A stretch of DNA of 64,000 bases from assembly GCA_028015205.1 (NCBI GenBank), contig CM051508.1, positions 12,604,001-12,668,000 on the forward strand, read 5' to 3'. The notes under the pieces were generated by a model. The model was not told where the DNA came from and made no database searches. It was given only the letters and a program-made list of their open reading frames with translations. The position numbers and the translations under genes are program-made. Origin of the DNA: Mytilisepta virgata (lineage: Eukaryota > Mollusca > Bivalvia > Mytilida > Mytilidae). Within the stretch, counting starts at the first letter, position 1, and every line of letters starts with the position of its first letter. This document shows positions 54,001 through 56,857 of the stretch, in pieces.

Positions 54001-55138
54001 CTCAATATATCGACGACCGGCAGTACAATAAAGTTGTTTTGGCAATCACTATATCGACGTCCTGCAGTACTAGGGTTAAAAAAAAATTTGAACTCAGAAC
54101 TCAAAAAAATTTTTTGAGTCGGCGGCTATTTTCTCAGTCGGTCGGGGCGTGGGGAAACAAACTTAATTTTAATTTTGGCCCTGTGCTAATTCAGCACTGG
54201 CTGCTTTGTTTACAGATTGTTTACTTAACCCAAGGGTATATTTAAAAAATTTCAAGTTAGTTTTCTAAAGGAAACTAATGACTTTCAATGATATAATATC
54301 AAATTTGGAGTTATCATTAGCTTTTTTGGATGCTTTTATTATTTCATTATAAAATTCCATATACCGAATTTCTGAATTATACATCAAAATAGGTTTTACT
54401 AAGGATTCAAATAGTTTTTTATGAAAATTAATATTTATATTATCAAGTGAGTGAGATATTTAAACATGGAAAACATCACTTTATTTGCCTTTTTAGATAA
54501 ATCTATATGTGTGGAATCACATTTCCAAGATATTTATATTTTAATAATTTTTCTAGTTTTGTTTTGTTCAGGAAAAATCATCTTTATTATCCAATATATC
54601 CAATATATATTTCTTTGTTATAATACAATTACTTTTATTTTTCAACATTTATAGAAAGTTGCCAATGGATTACCACGGAAAATGGAACGTCTTCCAGGTT
54701 CAGGGGACAAAACTCGCACTCAAGGCGAAGCCATCATCAAGCCTTTGTGACGCAATGAAAATGATGTCACAAAAATACTAAAGACGTCAACGCTTGTAGG
54801 TGACCAACAGTGCTCTTTGGGAATAAAGGTTTTCATAAGAAATTTTAATATTGTAATAATATCGGCCCACTCGGCCACTGTCAGTTAACACTGTAAATCG
54901 CCCCACTGTCAGTTAACACCATAAATCGGCCTGCTGGCAGTGAAAGGCACATCAATCAGCCCAATGGCAGTGAAAGGAAACGTCAATCGGCAGTATAAAT
55001 AAGGGTTAACACCTGGGCCAAAAAACTACTTACCTGCGGTTCAAAAACAACATCTATTCTCTCGTGGCCATTTTTACTAATTTCTCCAATTCCACGGCTC
55101 AATAAAGACAAATTGAGTGCACTACCGGAGCTCGGCAT
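134..55138 (-). CDS. KIAA2012: KIAA2012-like gene, overall span (20 exons, 3' end outside window)
   Basis: Twenty exons were chained by GT/AG sites and matching phase: 55034-55138, 48592-48921, 47610-47778, 46514-46699, 45873-46057, 44867-44962, 27649-27885 (uncertain), 24021-24156, 21872-21889, 20946-21164, 20242-20355, 18920-19033, 17844-17993, 8973-10472, 7570-7731, 6287-6385, 5624-5761, 4312-4458, 1884-2735, 134-270. This gives about 1,700 residues. The N-terminus matches what I remember of vertebrate KIAA2012 block by block (LSLLSRG; FEPxDY; PKTFxTRKGALLLxSE; a DDLxxxILxxGKR-type segment; IRPGxSAKRYL). The rest is Ser/Lys/Glu-rich and probably disordered. Vertebrate KIAA2012 ends in a long charged coiled coil; that part would lie left of position 134. 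The molecular function of the family is not established as far as I know. The gene is about 55 kb because its introns are full of repeats. Confidence 0.85.
271..1883. other. Intron 19-20 of the KIAA2012-like gene
   Basis: AT-rich. Apart from the poly-G repeat (996-1180) and one GGGAGATAACTT motif copy near 121, I see no gene. The 61- to 77-codon frames here overlap each other and have no splice support. Confidence 0.7.
996..1180. repeat. Interspersed repeat with poly-G, copy 1
   Basis: GCTGCAAGTTTTGTTATCCG to about 1146 is closely similar to 55668-55830. A 16-G run follows at 1165-1180. Intron between exons 20 and 19. Confidence 0.65.
1884..2735 (-). CDS. KIAA2012: KIAA2012-like exon 19 (long Ser-rich)
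   Basis: Acceptor CGTTTTAG|A at 2736 gives phase 1 and DDKSKDFTQHLSRATEKTEE. The frame is open for about 284 codons. Two donors keep phase 1: AAAG|GTATAA (exon ends 1884) or GATG|GTAAAG (exon ends 1890), differing by two residues. The product is Ser/Glu/Lys-rich with clustered SxxDSR-type sites (HRSLSRKDSRNSKISMRS), a GSQRPISIPTG segment and a Pro-rich PIAQHTPPPPEEE end. Probably disordered and phosphorylated (inference). Confidence 0.88.
3027..3425. mobile_element. TTAA-flanked MITE, copy 1 (399 bp)
   Basis: Begins TTAAGGATGCTCGCTGGTC and ends with the near inverse GACCAGCGATCGTCCTTAA; TTAA at both ends looks like a target duplication (piggyBac type). A second copy of exactly the same length lies at 62334-62732 in opposite orientation. 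Non-coding; inside the intron before exon 18. Confidence 0.75.
3831..3915. repeat. Clustered inverted repeats (GAAATCCGTATCAGCCC)
   Basis: GAAATCCGTATCAGCCC at about 3835 and 3899 with GGGCTGATATGGATTT between them in inverse orientation. Can form alternative hairpins; MITE-like. Confidence 0.5.
4312..4458 (-). CDS. KIAA2012: KIAA2012-like exon 18
   Basis: 147 nt, phase 1 to 1, acceptor AACATTTAG|A, donor ACAG|GTAGCC. It encodes EIDYTAGDIDATLSMSSWSY, then PRDFDPEFAGIAGKADRANS. The mixed composition with aromatic residues suggests a conserved short motif. Phase agrees with both neighbours. Confidence 0.83.
4459..5623. other. Intron 17-18; nothing recognised
   Basis: AT-rich intron with no frame, RNA gene or clear repeat beyond a few GGGAGACAA-type motifs. 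The neighbouring introns at 5762-6286 and 6386-7569 are similar, with motif copies at about 5880 and 6957. The 160-codon frame at 6669-7151 (+) is composition-driven. Confidence 0.65.
5624..5761 (-). CDS. KIAA2012: KIAA2012-like exon 17
   Basis: 138 nt, phase 1 to 1, acceptor CTGTGAAG|A (AAG type, somewhat weak), donor GAAG|GTTTGT. It encodes DKVTPRQRRNVKSRQPIIKS and further basic/Ser residues, ending KDKDEGFE. Confidence 0.8.
6287..6385 (-). CDS. KIAA2012: KIAA2012-like exon 16
   Basis: 99 nt, phase 1 to 1, acceptor TTGAACAG|A, donor CGAG|GTAATT. It encodes DLASDLESDEEPDAWKRRKG and then VQREDIRGYANKR: an acidic run followed by a basic helix. Confidence 0.85.
7570..7731 (-). CDS. KIAA2012: KIAA2012-like exon 15
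   Basis: 162 nt, phase 1 to 1, acceptor CATTTAG|C, donor AGAG|GTAAGG. The peptide (ANTGSLPEDSSKKGSIIIAP, then GEAVNVGGHIEAIVRPDHQH) is less biased in composition than its neighbours and may include a short ordered beta segment (inference). Confidence 0.88.
8480..8840. repeat. Dispersed repeat with internal duplication
   Basis: AAGCTTCTGTCCAAGATTGG at about 8526 recurs at about 8718, and a related copy occurs at 3648-3700 (GCAGCTTCTGTCGAAGTTTG). The frame through it is not a gene. Confidence 0.6.
8863..8868 (-). promoter_or_regulatory. Possible intronic poly(A) signal after exon 14
   Basis: AATAAA on the minus strand about 80 nt beyond the in-frame TAG that follows exon 14 when its weak donor is not used. 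Together they would allow a shorter KIAA2012-like isoform ending in RSRKILASFL. AATAAA is frequent by chance in such AT-rich DNA. Confidence 0.3.
8973..10472 (-). CDS. KIAA2012: KIAA2012-like giant exon 14 (1,500 nt)
   Basis: Acceptor GTATTGCAG|A at 10473 continues the phase-1 chain (DQSVDKTVERHDRKSEKS). The frame stays open for 500 codons. The donor is probably TCAC|GTAAAA at 8972, which keeps phase 1 for the next exon. If it is not used, the frame ends at TAG (8949-8947). The product is highly charged and Ser-rich, with repeated basic-Ser motifs (KRRAASFRQDSKERKRRLS; KRSKSFSPDKKKRSVSFKLD) that look like basophilic kinase sites. It ends in an Arg/Ser-rich tail. Length and low complexity suggest an intrinsically disordered linker. 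Confidence 0.9.
10570..11311. mobile_element. TTAA-flanked non-autonomous element (742 bp)
   Basis: Left end TTAAATTTCAGACTTCGCG and right end its inverse (CGCGAACTCTGAAATTTAA), inverted repeats of about 19 bp with one mismatch inside TTAA duplications. It contains GTCGGTCCTG/CAGTCC-type repeats and is more GC-rich than its surroundings. No coding capacity seen. Confidence 0.65.
11565..11720. repeat. GAGGCTC-type interspersed repeat fragment
   Basis: Starts CAGAGGCTCTCAAAAACCTG and continues TATCGCTCACCTGATA. Related starts occur at 42851 (GAGGCTCCAAGGAGCCTG) and around 24358 (AGGAGCCTGTATTGCTAACC). A dispersed family; only the 5' part is present here. Confidence 0.5.
12294..12348 (+). CDS. 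SAM/Tudor-like gene exon 1
   Basis: ATG at 12294 then 18 codons (MNADQKAASSYCNVSTQN), ending phase 1 at a strong donor, AACG|GTAAGT. The region upstream (about 11720-12290) is relatively CpG-rich for this window and may be the promoter. Confidence 0.6.
13490..13576 (+). CDS. SAM/Tudor-like gene exon 2
   Basis: 87 nt, phase 1 to 1, acceptor TGTGTTTCAG|G with a good pyrimidine tract, donor GCCG|GTTAGT. It encodes GLGMFQEYLLESNISGELLQ then GLLTDETYA, resembling the first helices of a SAM domain. Confidence 0.65.
13817..14262 (+). CDS. SAM/Tudor-like gene exon 3 (interrupted)
   Basis: Acceptor CTTTTTCAG|T at 13816. The frame reads VQNILPYAGHRILDVPKMIL and onward to QSQLI, then TAA (13945-13947). 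It resumes without shift as EQEQNLHDFTSGELVAIAYS and ends at TGA 14260-14262. A single C-to-T change from CAA would explain the stop. Residues expected of a Tudor-like barrel (WYPG turn, aromatic FCWP, Asp pair) are kept. Confidence 0.6.
14471..16985. mobile_element. 2.5-kb element with ~90-bp terminal inverted repeats
   Basis: Left end TAGCTCACCTAAAAGACAAT ... CGTCCGTCCGTAAACTTTTC; right end is the inverse (GAAAAGTTTACAGACGACAA ... AAGTGAGCTA). The similarity runs about 90 bp. Inside are two copies of a 350-363-bp unit (14807 and 15170 onward, with ATGGCGGCCATTTT motifs) and three copies of a roughly 167-bp unit starting near 16306, 16471 and 16637 (GGTGGCGGCCATCTT). No transposase frame; non-autonomous. 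Confidence 0.7.
17844..17993 (-). CDS. KIAA2012: KIAA2012-like exon 13
   Basis: 150 nt, phase 1 to 1, acceptor TCTTTCCAG|G, donor GGAT|GTAAGT. It encodes GPSLSGGYHLHSSSESLGPG and then PIRTHWKGSTQSLKSDRSK. Ser/Gly-rich, no domain recognised. A degraded copy of its 3' end and donor appears near 11410-11450. Confidence 0.83.
18457..18665. mobile_element. 209-bp MITE with 24-bp inverted repeats
   Basis: Left end TACTGTAAATTCGGAAATTA, right end TAATTTCTGAATTTACAGTA; inverted repeats of 24 bp with one mismatch, ending in TA. Consistent with a Tc1/mariner-type MITE. Inside the intron between exons 12 and 13. Confidence 0.65.
18920..19033 (-). CDS. KIAA2012: KIAA2012-like exon 12
   Basis: 114 nt, phase 1 to 1, acceptor TCTTTTAG|A, donor ACAG|GTATTA. 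After EYSDESGVGVKTERTEQNE comes a strongly basic helical run, RVEKERKRRVKKKLEIER, which could be a short coiled coil or a nuclear/microtubule-type basic patch (inference). Confidence 0.87.
20001..20139. mobile_element. 139-bp MITE with AACCTGTCTAAACC ends
   Basis: Perfect 14-bp inverted repeats at 20001-20014 and 20126-20139. The interior carries further AAACAAACACCTGTCTATTCC-like half copies. Probably of the same broad type as 48376-48560. Confidence 0.55.
20242..20355 (-). CDS. KIAA2012: KIAA2012-like exon 11
   Basis: 114 nt, phase 1 to 1, acceptor ACCTGTAG|G, donor GAAG|GTTTGT. It encodes LPSLAILPPTPQHSNLSVSP followed by KTVVETKLKPQDEGTE. The plus-strand sequence beside the acceptor contains several ACAGGTAAA repeats (about 20348-20405). 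Confidence 0.83.
20946..21164 (-). CDS. KIAA2012: KIAA2012-like exon 10
   Basis: 219 nt, phase 1 to 1, acceptor TATTTTAG|C, donor GATG|GTAAGA. It encodes ATSPLPADFSDGEKEYFGSI and then a Pro/Ile/Gly-rich low-complexity stretch ending PPIGQDQGID. Likely disordered; no domain recognised. Confidence 0.87.
21872..21889 (-). CDS. KIAA2012: KIAA2012-like 18-nt microexon
   Basis: Eighteen nucleotides between acceptor TTTATTAG (ending 21890) and donor GAAG|GTAAAC (21871). It is phase 1 to 1 and adds six residues, ESEPRE, in frame between the exons at 24021 and 21164. The flanking exons also join in frame without it, so it can be included or skipped. Support is splice-site logic only. Confidence 0.6.
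24021..24156 (-). CDS. KIAA2012: KIAA2012-like exon 8
   Basis: 136 nt, phase 0 to 1, acceptor CTATTTTCAG|T, donor AAAG|GTTAGT. Only one frame stays open; it reads SLLDSQRGKGAINTDFPEDK and then a Ser/Lys-rich basic run (SKSGSIKGRPLKKSKASSKD). It starts the long series of phase-1 junctions. Confidence 0.85.
25871..26122. repeat. Inverted repeat, arms ~45 bp
   Basis: Left arm TTCATGGACAGGACCCCATG followed by TGGTACCCCTATGAC; right arm is the imperfect inverse (GTCATAAGGGTACCATAAAG, GGTCCTGTCCATGAGTACC). Spacer about 165 bp. MITE-like. Confidence 0.55.
27649..27885 (-). CDS. KIAA2012: KIAA2012-like exon 7 or alternative first exon
   Basis: An open frame starts with ATG at 27885 and gives 79 codons to a donor TTG|GTAATT at 27648, phase 0, matching the phase-0 acceptor of the 24156 exon. 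It is Pro/Lys-rich (ILPPLPNRPMKVV; KLGYGLLPPVVVDSRLLE), and LLPPVVVDSRLLE resembles a proline-rich KLPPI segment of vertebrate KIAA2012. An in-frame TGA sits just upstream of the ATG. No acceptor inside the frame combines phase 0 with a strong pyrimidine tract; the best phase-0 AG is before ERSKKRK. Either it is an alternative promoter's first exon, or a small exon upstream was missed. Confidence 0.55.
34057..34160. repeat. 37-bp tandem repeat, 3 copies
   Basis: Three near-identical units starting TTAATCAAACAAAACCATGG with only a few changes between them. Intronic. Confidence 0.85.
34998..35263 (+). mobile_element. tRNA-derived SINE with 11-bp target duplication
   Basis: The head (GGCCTCGTTGGCCGAGTGGT ... 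GAGTTCGAATCTCACC) has A- and B-box promoter elements of a tRNA. The body and tail follow (ACTCCGGCTTCCTCCACC; CTGGCCGCCGCGAAATAGCC; CCCCAATTAAACAAATAAA). Flanked by a perfect direct repeat ACATACTTCTG at 34987-34997 and 35264-35274. It is not a functional tRNA gene because the anticodon arm region is too long and irregular. Confidence 0.85.
35566..35720. repeat. 155-bp imperfect palindrome
   Basis: Arms of about 70 bp: left GGATTGACTGTAATTTTATT ... GCACATGGTGCACAC; right GTGTGCACCATGTGATTCAG ... GGTCAATGCTT. Only a few bases separate the arms, so the region can form a long hairpin. Confidence 0.75.
36641..36800. repeat. Inverted repeat, 16-bp perfect arms
   Basis: TTTATTGTATGGCAAC at 36641-36656 and its exact inverse at 36785-36800, around sequence with repeated AATATTGC/GCAATATT motifs. 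MITE-like. Confidence 0.5.
39397..39421. repeat. (GATG)n microsatellite with repeat-family tail
   Basis: About six GATG units followed by a GC-richer interspersed sequence to about 39650 (CCAATCGGACACATTATACT; CTGACTCCGAACTGACCAGT) that looks like a dispersed element. Confidence 0.6.
41108..41155. repeat. T-rich simple repeat
   Basis: Runs of 6-9 T separated by single G. Low-complexity sequence; the reading frame across it is meaningless. Confidence 0.8.
42056..42543. mobile_element. CTCGCCTG-ended element, short copy (~488 bp)
   Basis: Begins TGTCTCGCCTG and ends CAGGCGAGACA. The interior has about two copies of the roughly 147-bp unit (AACTATCTATG..ACCAAATATGG; TTGCTGAGAAATGG) that is amplified in 57046-58405. 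Confidence 0.7.
42639..42848 (+). pseudogene. Orphan protein-like exon on the plus strand
   Basis: An acceptor-like TCTGACACAG precedes 69 open codons ending in TAA: VQVTSLQGDLNFASVTGNSK, then AMQLLCPNRPPARALYSNIF and HKDSTWDSYDIPGTQWNHGS. Composition (Pro, Trp, Tyr, His) is far from AT-rich noise, so it is probably the terminal exon, or a copied exon, of a real protein that I cannot name. No partner exons were found. It sits between two repeat elements (ending 42543 and starting about 42851) inside a KIAA2012-like intron, on the opposite strand. Confidence 0.4.
42851..43905. repeat. GAGGCTCC-type interspersed repeat
   Basis: Begins GAGGCTCCAAGGAGCCTG. It contains repeated TGGTGGCCAT(C/A)TT and CCATTCCATCAAAGTTTGGT motifs and ends with AAGATTAAAATG.AAAAGTTTA ... 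GACACAAAGTAATGGCA, matching the right end of 14471-16985. A hybrid or related member of that family. Confidence 0.55.
44867..44962 (-). CDS. KIAA2012: KIAA2012-like exon 6
   Basis: 96 nt, phase 0 to 0, acceptor TTTGACAG|G, donor GTTGAG|GTAGGA. The 32 residues (ELIEESQREQAIPEVDE and onward) continue the acidic helix begun in exon 5. It joins in frame directly to the exon at 24156 as well as to an exon ending at 27649, because every relevant junction is phase 0. Confidence 0.8.
45873..46057 (-). CDS. KIAA2012: KIAA2012-like exon 5
   Basis: 185 nt, phase 1 to 0, acceptor TTTTTATAG|T, donor CAACAG|GTATTT. The peptide begins VTPEQVDQGRTPSQMG and ends in a helical segment, EEVLTDLLVKSAVHYAMKKQ. 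I recognise no domain in it. It is placed in the gene by phase and spacing. Confidence 0.83.
46514..46699 (-). CDS. KIAA2012: KIAA2012-like exon 4
   Basis: 186 nt, phase 1 to 1, acceptor TTTACAG|G and donor TTG|GTAAGT. It encodes GYLTEKSLFYYNPLNP, then a Met/Pro/Ser-rich stretch ending in RVRPESADTV. The start corresponds to the GYIxxSVLL segment following the SAKRYL block in vertebrates. The frame is open throughout and both splice sites are strong. Confidence 0.87.
47472..47582. repeat. 111-bp palindrome, arms ~50 bp
   Basis: Left arm GATACATCATGCTCGGGAGA ... GAGTCTCAAGAC; right arm GTCTCTTGACTGATATTTTT ... CCCGAGCATGATGTGTC. The loop is about 11 bases. It lies only 28 bp beyond the 3' end of KIAA2012-like exon 3. 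Confidence 0.75.
47610..47778 (-). CDS. KIAA2012: KIAA2012-like exon 3
   Basis: 169 nt, phase 0 to 1, acceptor ATTACAG|G, donor AAAG|GTAATT. The peptide starts EPTDDTDIYLGFVHDYGRR and contains IRPGFSAKRYLSLWTKSW, the counterpart of the vertebrate IQPGxSAKRYL block. The terminal G of the exon joins GA of exon 4 to give the Gly of a GYLTEKS segment. Confidence 0.9.
48376..48560. mobile_element. 185-bp MITE with AGTCAAACCTG ends
   Basis: Left TATAGTCAAACCTG, right CAGGTTTGACTGTATA. The interior repeats AAAGGGNAC and TAAAGGACACC motifs. A related piece in the other orientation lies at about 33700-33860 (GTATAAAGGACACC; AGCAGGTTTGAATG). Confidence 0.55.
48592..48921 (-). CDS. KIAA2012: KIAA2012-like exon 2
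   Basis: 330 nt, phase 0 to 0, acceptor CTTTCAG|G at 48922, donor AGG|GTAAGA at 48591. The 110 residues include DYFNFVGN at the start and the family block PKTFTTRKGALLLFSE in the middle. A histidine/lysine patch (HHKKGHHHHRKHH) follows, then a DDLAKSILSFGKR segment that parallels the vertebrate protein. The preceding intron (48922-55033, 6.1 kb) holds LINE remnants, an inverted-repeat element and a perfect 45-bp triplication. Confidence 0.9.
49523..49657. repeat. 45-bp perfect tandem repeat, 3 copies
   Basis: Three identical units starting GGGGTTGTGATGTTTTATTA. No differences between copies, indicating very recent expansion or possibly an assembly effect. Confidence 0.9.
50790..51594. mobile_element. 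~800-bp element with GGTTCTCNCTAAG ends
   Basis: Left AGGTTCTCACTAAG, right CTTAGCGAGAACCCT. Near the left end are GATGAGTCC(C/T)GGGACTCATC hairpins; near the right end are GCGTCCAGGACGCAT hairpins. A run of about 30 A (51008-51037) lies inside. Non-autonomous transposon-like. Confidence 0.6.
51658..52115 (-). mobile_element. LINE fragment: C-terminal part of reverse-transcriptase ORF
   Basis: Minus-strand frame reads SKIKSQYQTDFF, then (after a frame change) NRKNLIKMRVSDHFLEIEGG, then RICQKCNLYEIEDEIYFFNC. The GRY...R.C..C....EDE.HF..C pattern is typical of the zinc-finger tail of non-LTR retrotransposon ORF2. Stops and frameshifts make it a fossil. Confidence 0.65.
53522..53707 (-). CDS. 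Short acidic ORF, unknown
   Basis: 61 codons from ATG 53707 to TAA: an acidic Asp/Glu/Ser block (EDDSEEEYLDFDEDDSENDE) followed by a more structured tail (VPFQDTWICGNLHTRVLAFD). The upstream DNA (53710-54010) is relatively CpG-rich and has two TTCCGG-type (ETS-like) sites on the minus strand, so it may be an intronless gene or alternative first exon. No donor suits the latter. It lies between two LINE fragments, so transposon origin is possible. Confidence 0.35.
   Translation of the reverse strand: MKNRDFVKEMFLEDDSEEEYLDFDEDDSENDEQIVPFQDTWICGNLHTRVLAFDDEKKLFY
54262..54600 (-). mobile_element. LINE fragment: reverse-transcriptase C-terminal region
   Basis: Minus-strand translation gives LEKLLKYKYLGNVI, then in another frame LSKKANKVMFSMFKYLTHL, then FHKKLFESLVKPILMYNSEI. 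These match the YLG...KA...L...LV.PILLYGSEIW signature after the catalytic domain of LINE reverse transcriptases. It is disrupted by a stop and frame changes and separated by about 2.1 kb from the related fragment at 51658-52115. Confidence 0.65.
54850..55005. repeat. Degenerate short repeats in intron 1
   Basis: Repeats of the type CCACTGTCAGTTAACAC..TAAATCG and then TGGCAGTGAAAGG (two each), starting about 30 bp from the exon 1 donor. Confidence 0.55.
55034..55138 (-). CDS. KIAA2012: KIAA2012-like exon 1 (start codon)
   Basis: ATG at 55138-55136 followed by 35 codons ending exactly at phase 0 before a strong donor (CAG|GTAAGT at 55033). The peptide begins MPSSGSALNLSLLSRG and ends DVVFEPQ, matching the conserved LSLLSRG and FEP blocks at the N-terminus of KIAA2012. 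The next exon starts with DY, completing the family's FEPxDY motif across the splice, which supports both the start and the phase. Confidence 0.88.
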
Positions 55139-56150
55139 AATTGTTTACTTATAATAAGACGTCACTCATCTGCAAAATAATTCAATTTTCCCGAATCGAT
55201 TTAAATCCTCGTGGGACCGCGACAGATAATTGGATGATAAAATCGGTTGACAATGATTATGTCATTTGTTTATTAATGTATAGGTTCCACAGGTGCAGTA
55301 TATAACTGTTAATATTTCTTCTTTTAGAGTGAATAAGGCTGCACTTTTACTTTCATTGAAAAGATTTCACTCCATTTTCCGCCATATTGTTTGTCGTTGC
55401 TGGGTGCGCGTTATGTCACTTCCGATTACTCAACCTTGAAAATATCCCGCCAAATTTTAATACCTATTTTTTAAATCGTAATTTAAATTTATTAAACTGA
55501 AAGAACAAACGTGACAAACTTTGAACATTTTTAGCAGTCTAGGTCTAGATGGGGTATTCTGTTCAATCATTTTTTTTCATTGTAATTTATGTTAGGGACG
55601 AGATCAAAAGTTCAATGTAGGATAAAAAAACTTAATTCAAATAGTTTGGTTGTGGGGGGGGGGGGGGGCTGCAAGTTTTGTTATCCGACATCGATTTTCG
55701 GATTGAAAAATACGGATTCAAGTGATGTCCAAGTTATACAGAACAAACATACATTGTTGAGGAAAAACAGTACCCATGATACAAAAAGTATACTCTCAAA
55801 GCATATGCCCATATTGGTCAATCTATTTTTGCTAGACAAAGATTCTCATAAAACATATATATTCAAATATATGATGGGAAATTTTATTCGATATAATTAT
55901 GGCTATCGATACACATGCAAACTTATTATGACCGTATATAAAATGGTACCAAAAAACTGTCCTGCACAATGAAAGCCATTGAAAAAATTTGAGTAATGAA
56001 AGTATTGATCAGTATTCGACATGATCGGAAACTTGTAATGTTAAAAGCTTAAATTGTGGTTTATAAATCATATAATATATTGCGCAATTTAAAAATCAGG
56101 ATATTGATATTAATGTCTGCTACGTCTTATCCGGATATTTATTAGGAAAC
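55139..56150. promoter_or_regulatory. Divergent intergenic region between the KIAA2012-like and secreted-peptide genes
   Basis: About 1.0 kb between the KIAA2012-like start (55138, minus) and the presumed first exon of the plus-strand secreted-peptide gene (about 56.2 kb). The part next to 55138 has a higher CpG content (around 55200-55420) and includes AGCAAC on the minus strand near 55400, matching one half of an RFX X-box; the other half is poor. 55668-55830 is an interspersed repeat preceded by 15 G. No clear TATA box was identified. Confidence 0.45.
55654..55830. repeat. Interspersed repeat with poly-G, copy 2
   Basis: Fifteen G (55654-55668) then CTGCAAGTTTTGTTATCCGA and similarity to 996-1146. 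Here the G run precedes the shared part, whereas in copy 1 it follows it. Confidence 0.65.
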
Positions 56151-56247
56151 CCGGCCCTTTAAACTTATTTTAAAAACACTGAGACGAAATTAGATCTCAG
56201 ATAAGGAGACACTTTTCGACTTCGTTGTTTGCAAGCTGTTATTATCA
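56140..56247 (+). other. Probable 5' UTR exon of the secreted-peptide gene
   Basis: A strong donor (ATCA|GTAAGT at 56248) ends a stretch without useful ATG, about 530 bp upstream of the acceptor TTATTTCAG|A at 56780 that precedes the signal-peptide ATG. The 5' limit is unknown; the coordinate given is approximate. A GGAAACCCGG sequence near 56152 loosely resembles a kappa-B site on the reverse strand; I would not rely on it. Confidence 0.35.
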
Positions 56248-56790
56248 GTAAGTATAATTACATATATATATCATGCATATATCCTATTGGCATAAAACCT
56301 TCAGAATAGCTTTTCTAGCCAAAATGATGTTCTTTTCATATATGTAAATTATTTATCAATTAACTGTGTACACGTATGAGCCTAAAAGAACCAACTGAAA
56401 GTTATTGAGGCCACAATAAATTGAGCTAAGTTCTTTGGATTTCGCCGCTCCGATTTTCAAACTTTGTAAAAAAAGTTCAAAAATCTTAATTTTTATCGCT
56501 TCATTTTGCAATAATGCTGAAAATTCGTCCCAAATCCCTCATTTTTCAAGAAATTAAAAATGAAAAGGTTAAGGGTTCTCCGCTTCTAAAATTTGATAAG
56601 AAATAGGGATTTTTTCATTTTATGCAATATTTCAGTTGAAAAATTGAGCCCCAAACAGCTAGTAAAAAAAAAACTTAAAGTTTCGCTCGTTCACACTTTT
56701 GTTTTGCCATAAAAAATACAAAGAACTAAAAATCAATTTTGGTGTAGTCTAAAATTTTGATGTGAAATATTTTATTTCAGAAGAGAGACC

Positions 56791-56857
56791 ATGTCAACAC
56801 TGCGTGTCGTTTGCCTCTTTGTGATTCTGTGCGTACAGGGATCATTCTGTGGAGATT
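56791..56857 (+). CDS. Secreted-peptide gene: signal-peptide exon
   Basis: ATG in the context GAGACCATG, ten bases after an acceptor (56780). It has 22 codons plus one base before donor GATT|GTATGT. Hydrophobic core VVCLFVILCV, likely cleavage after SFC or CG (inference). Phase 1 matches the exon at 62031, making Trp at the junction. Confidence 0.7.
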
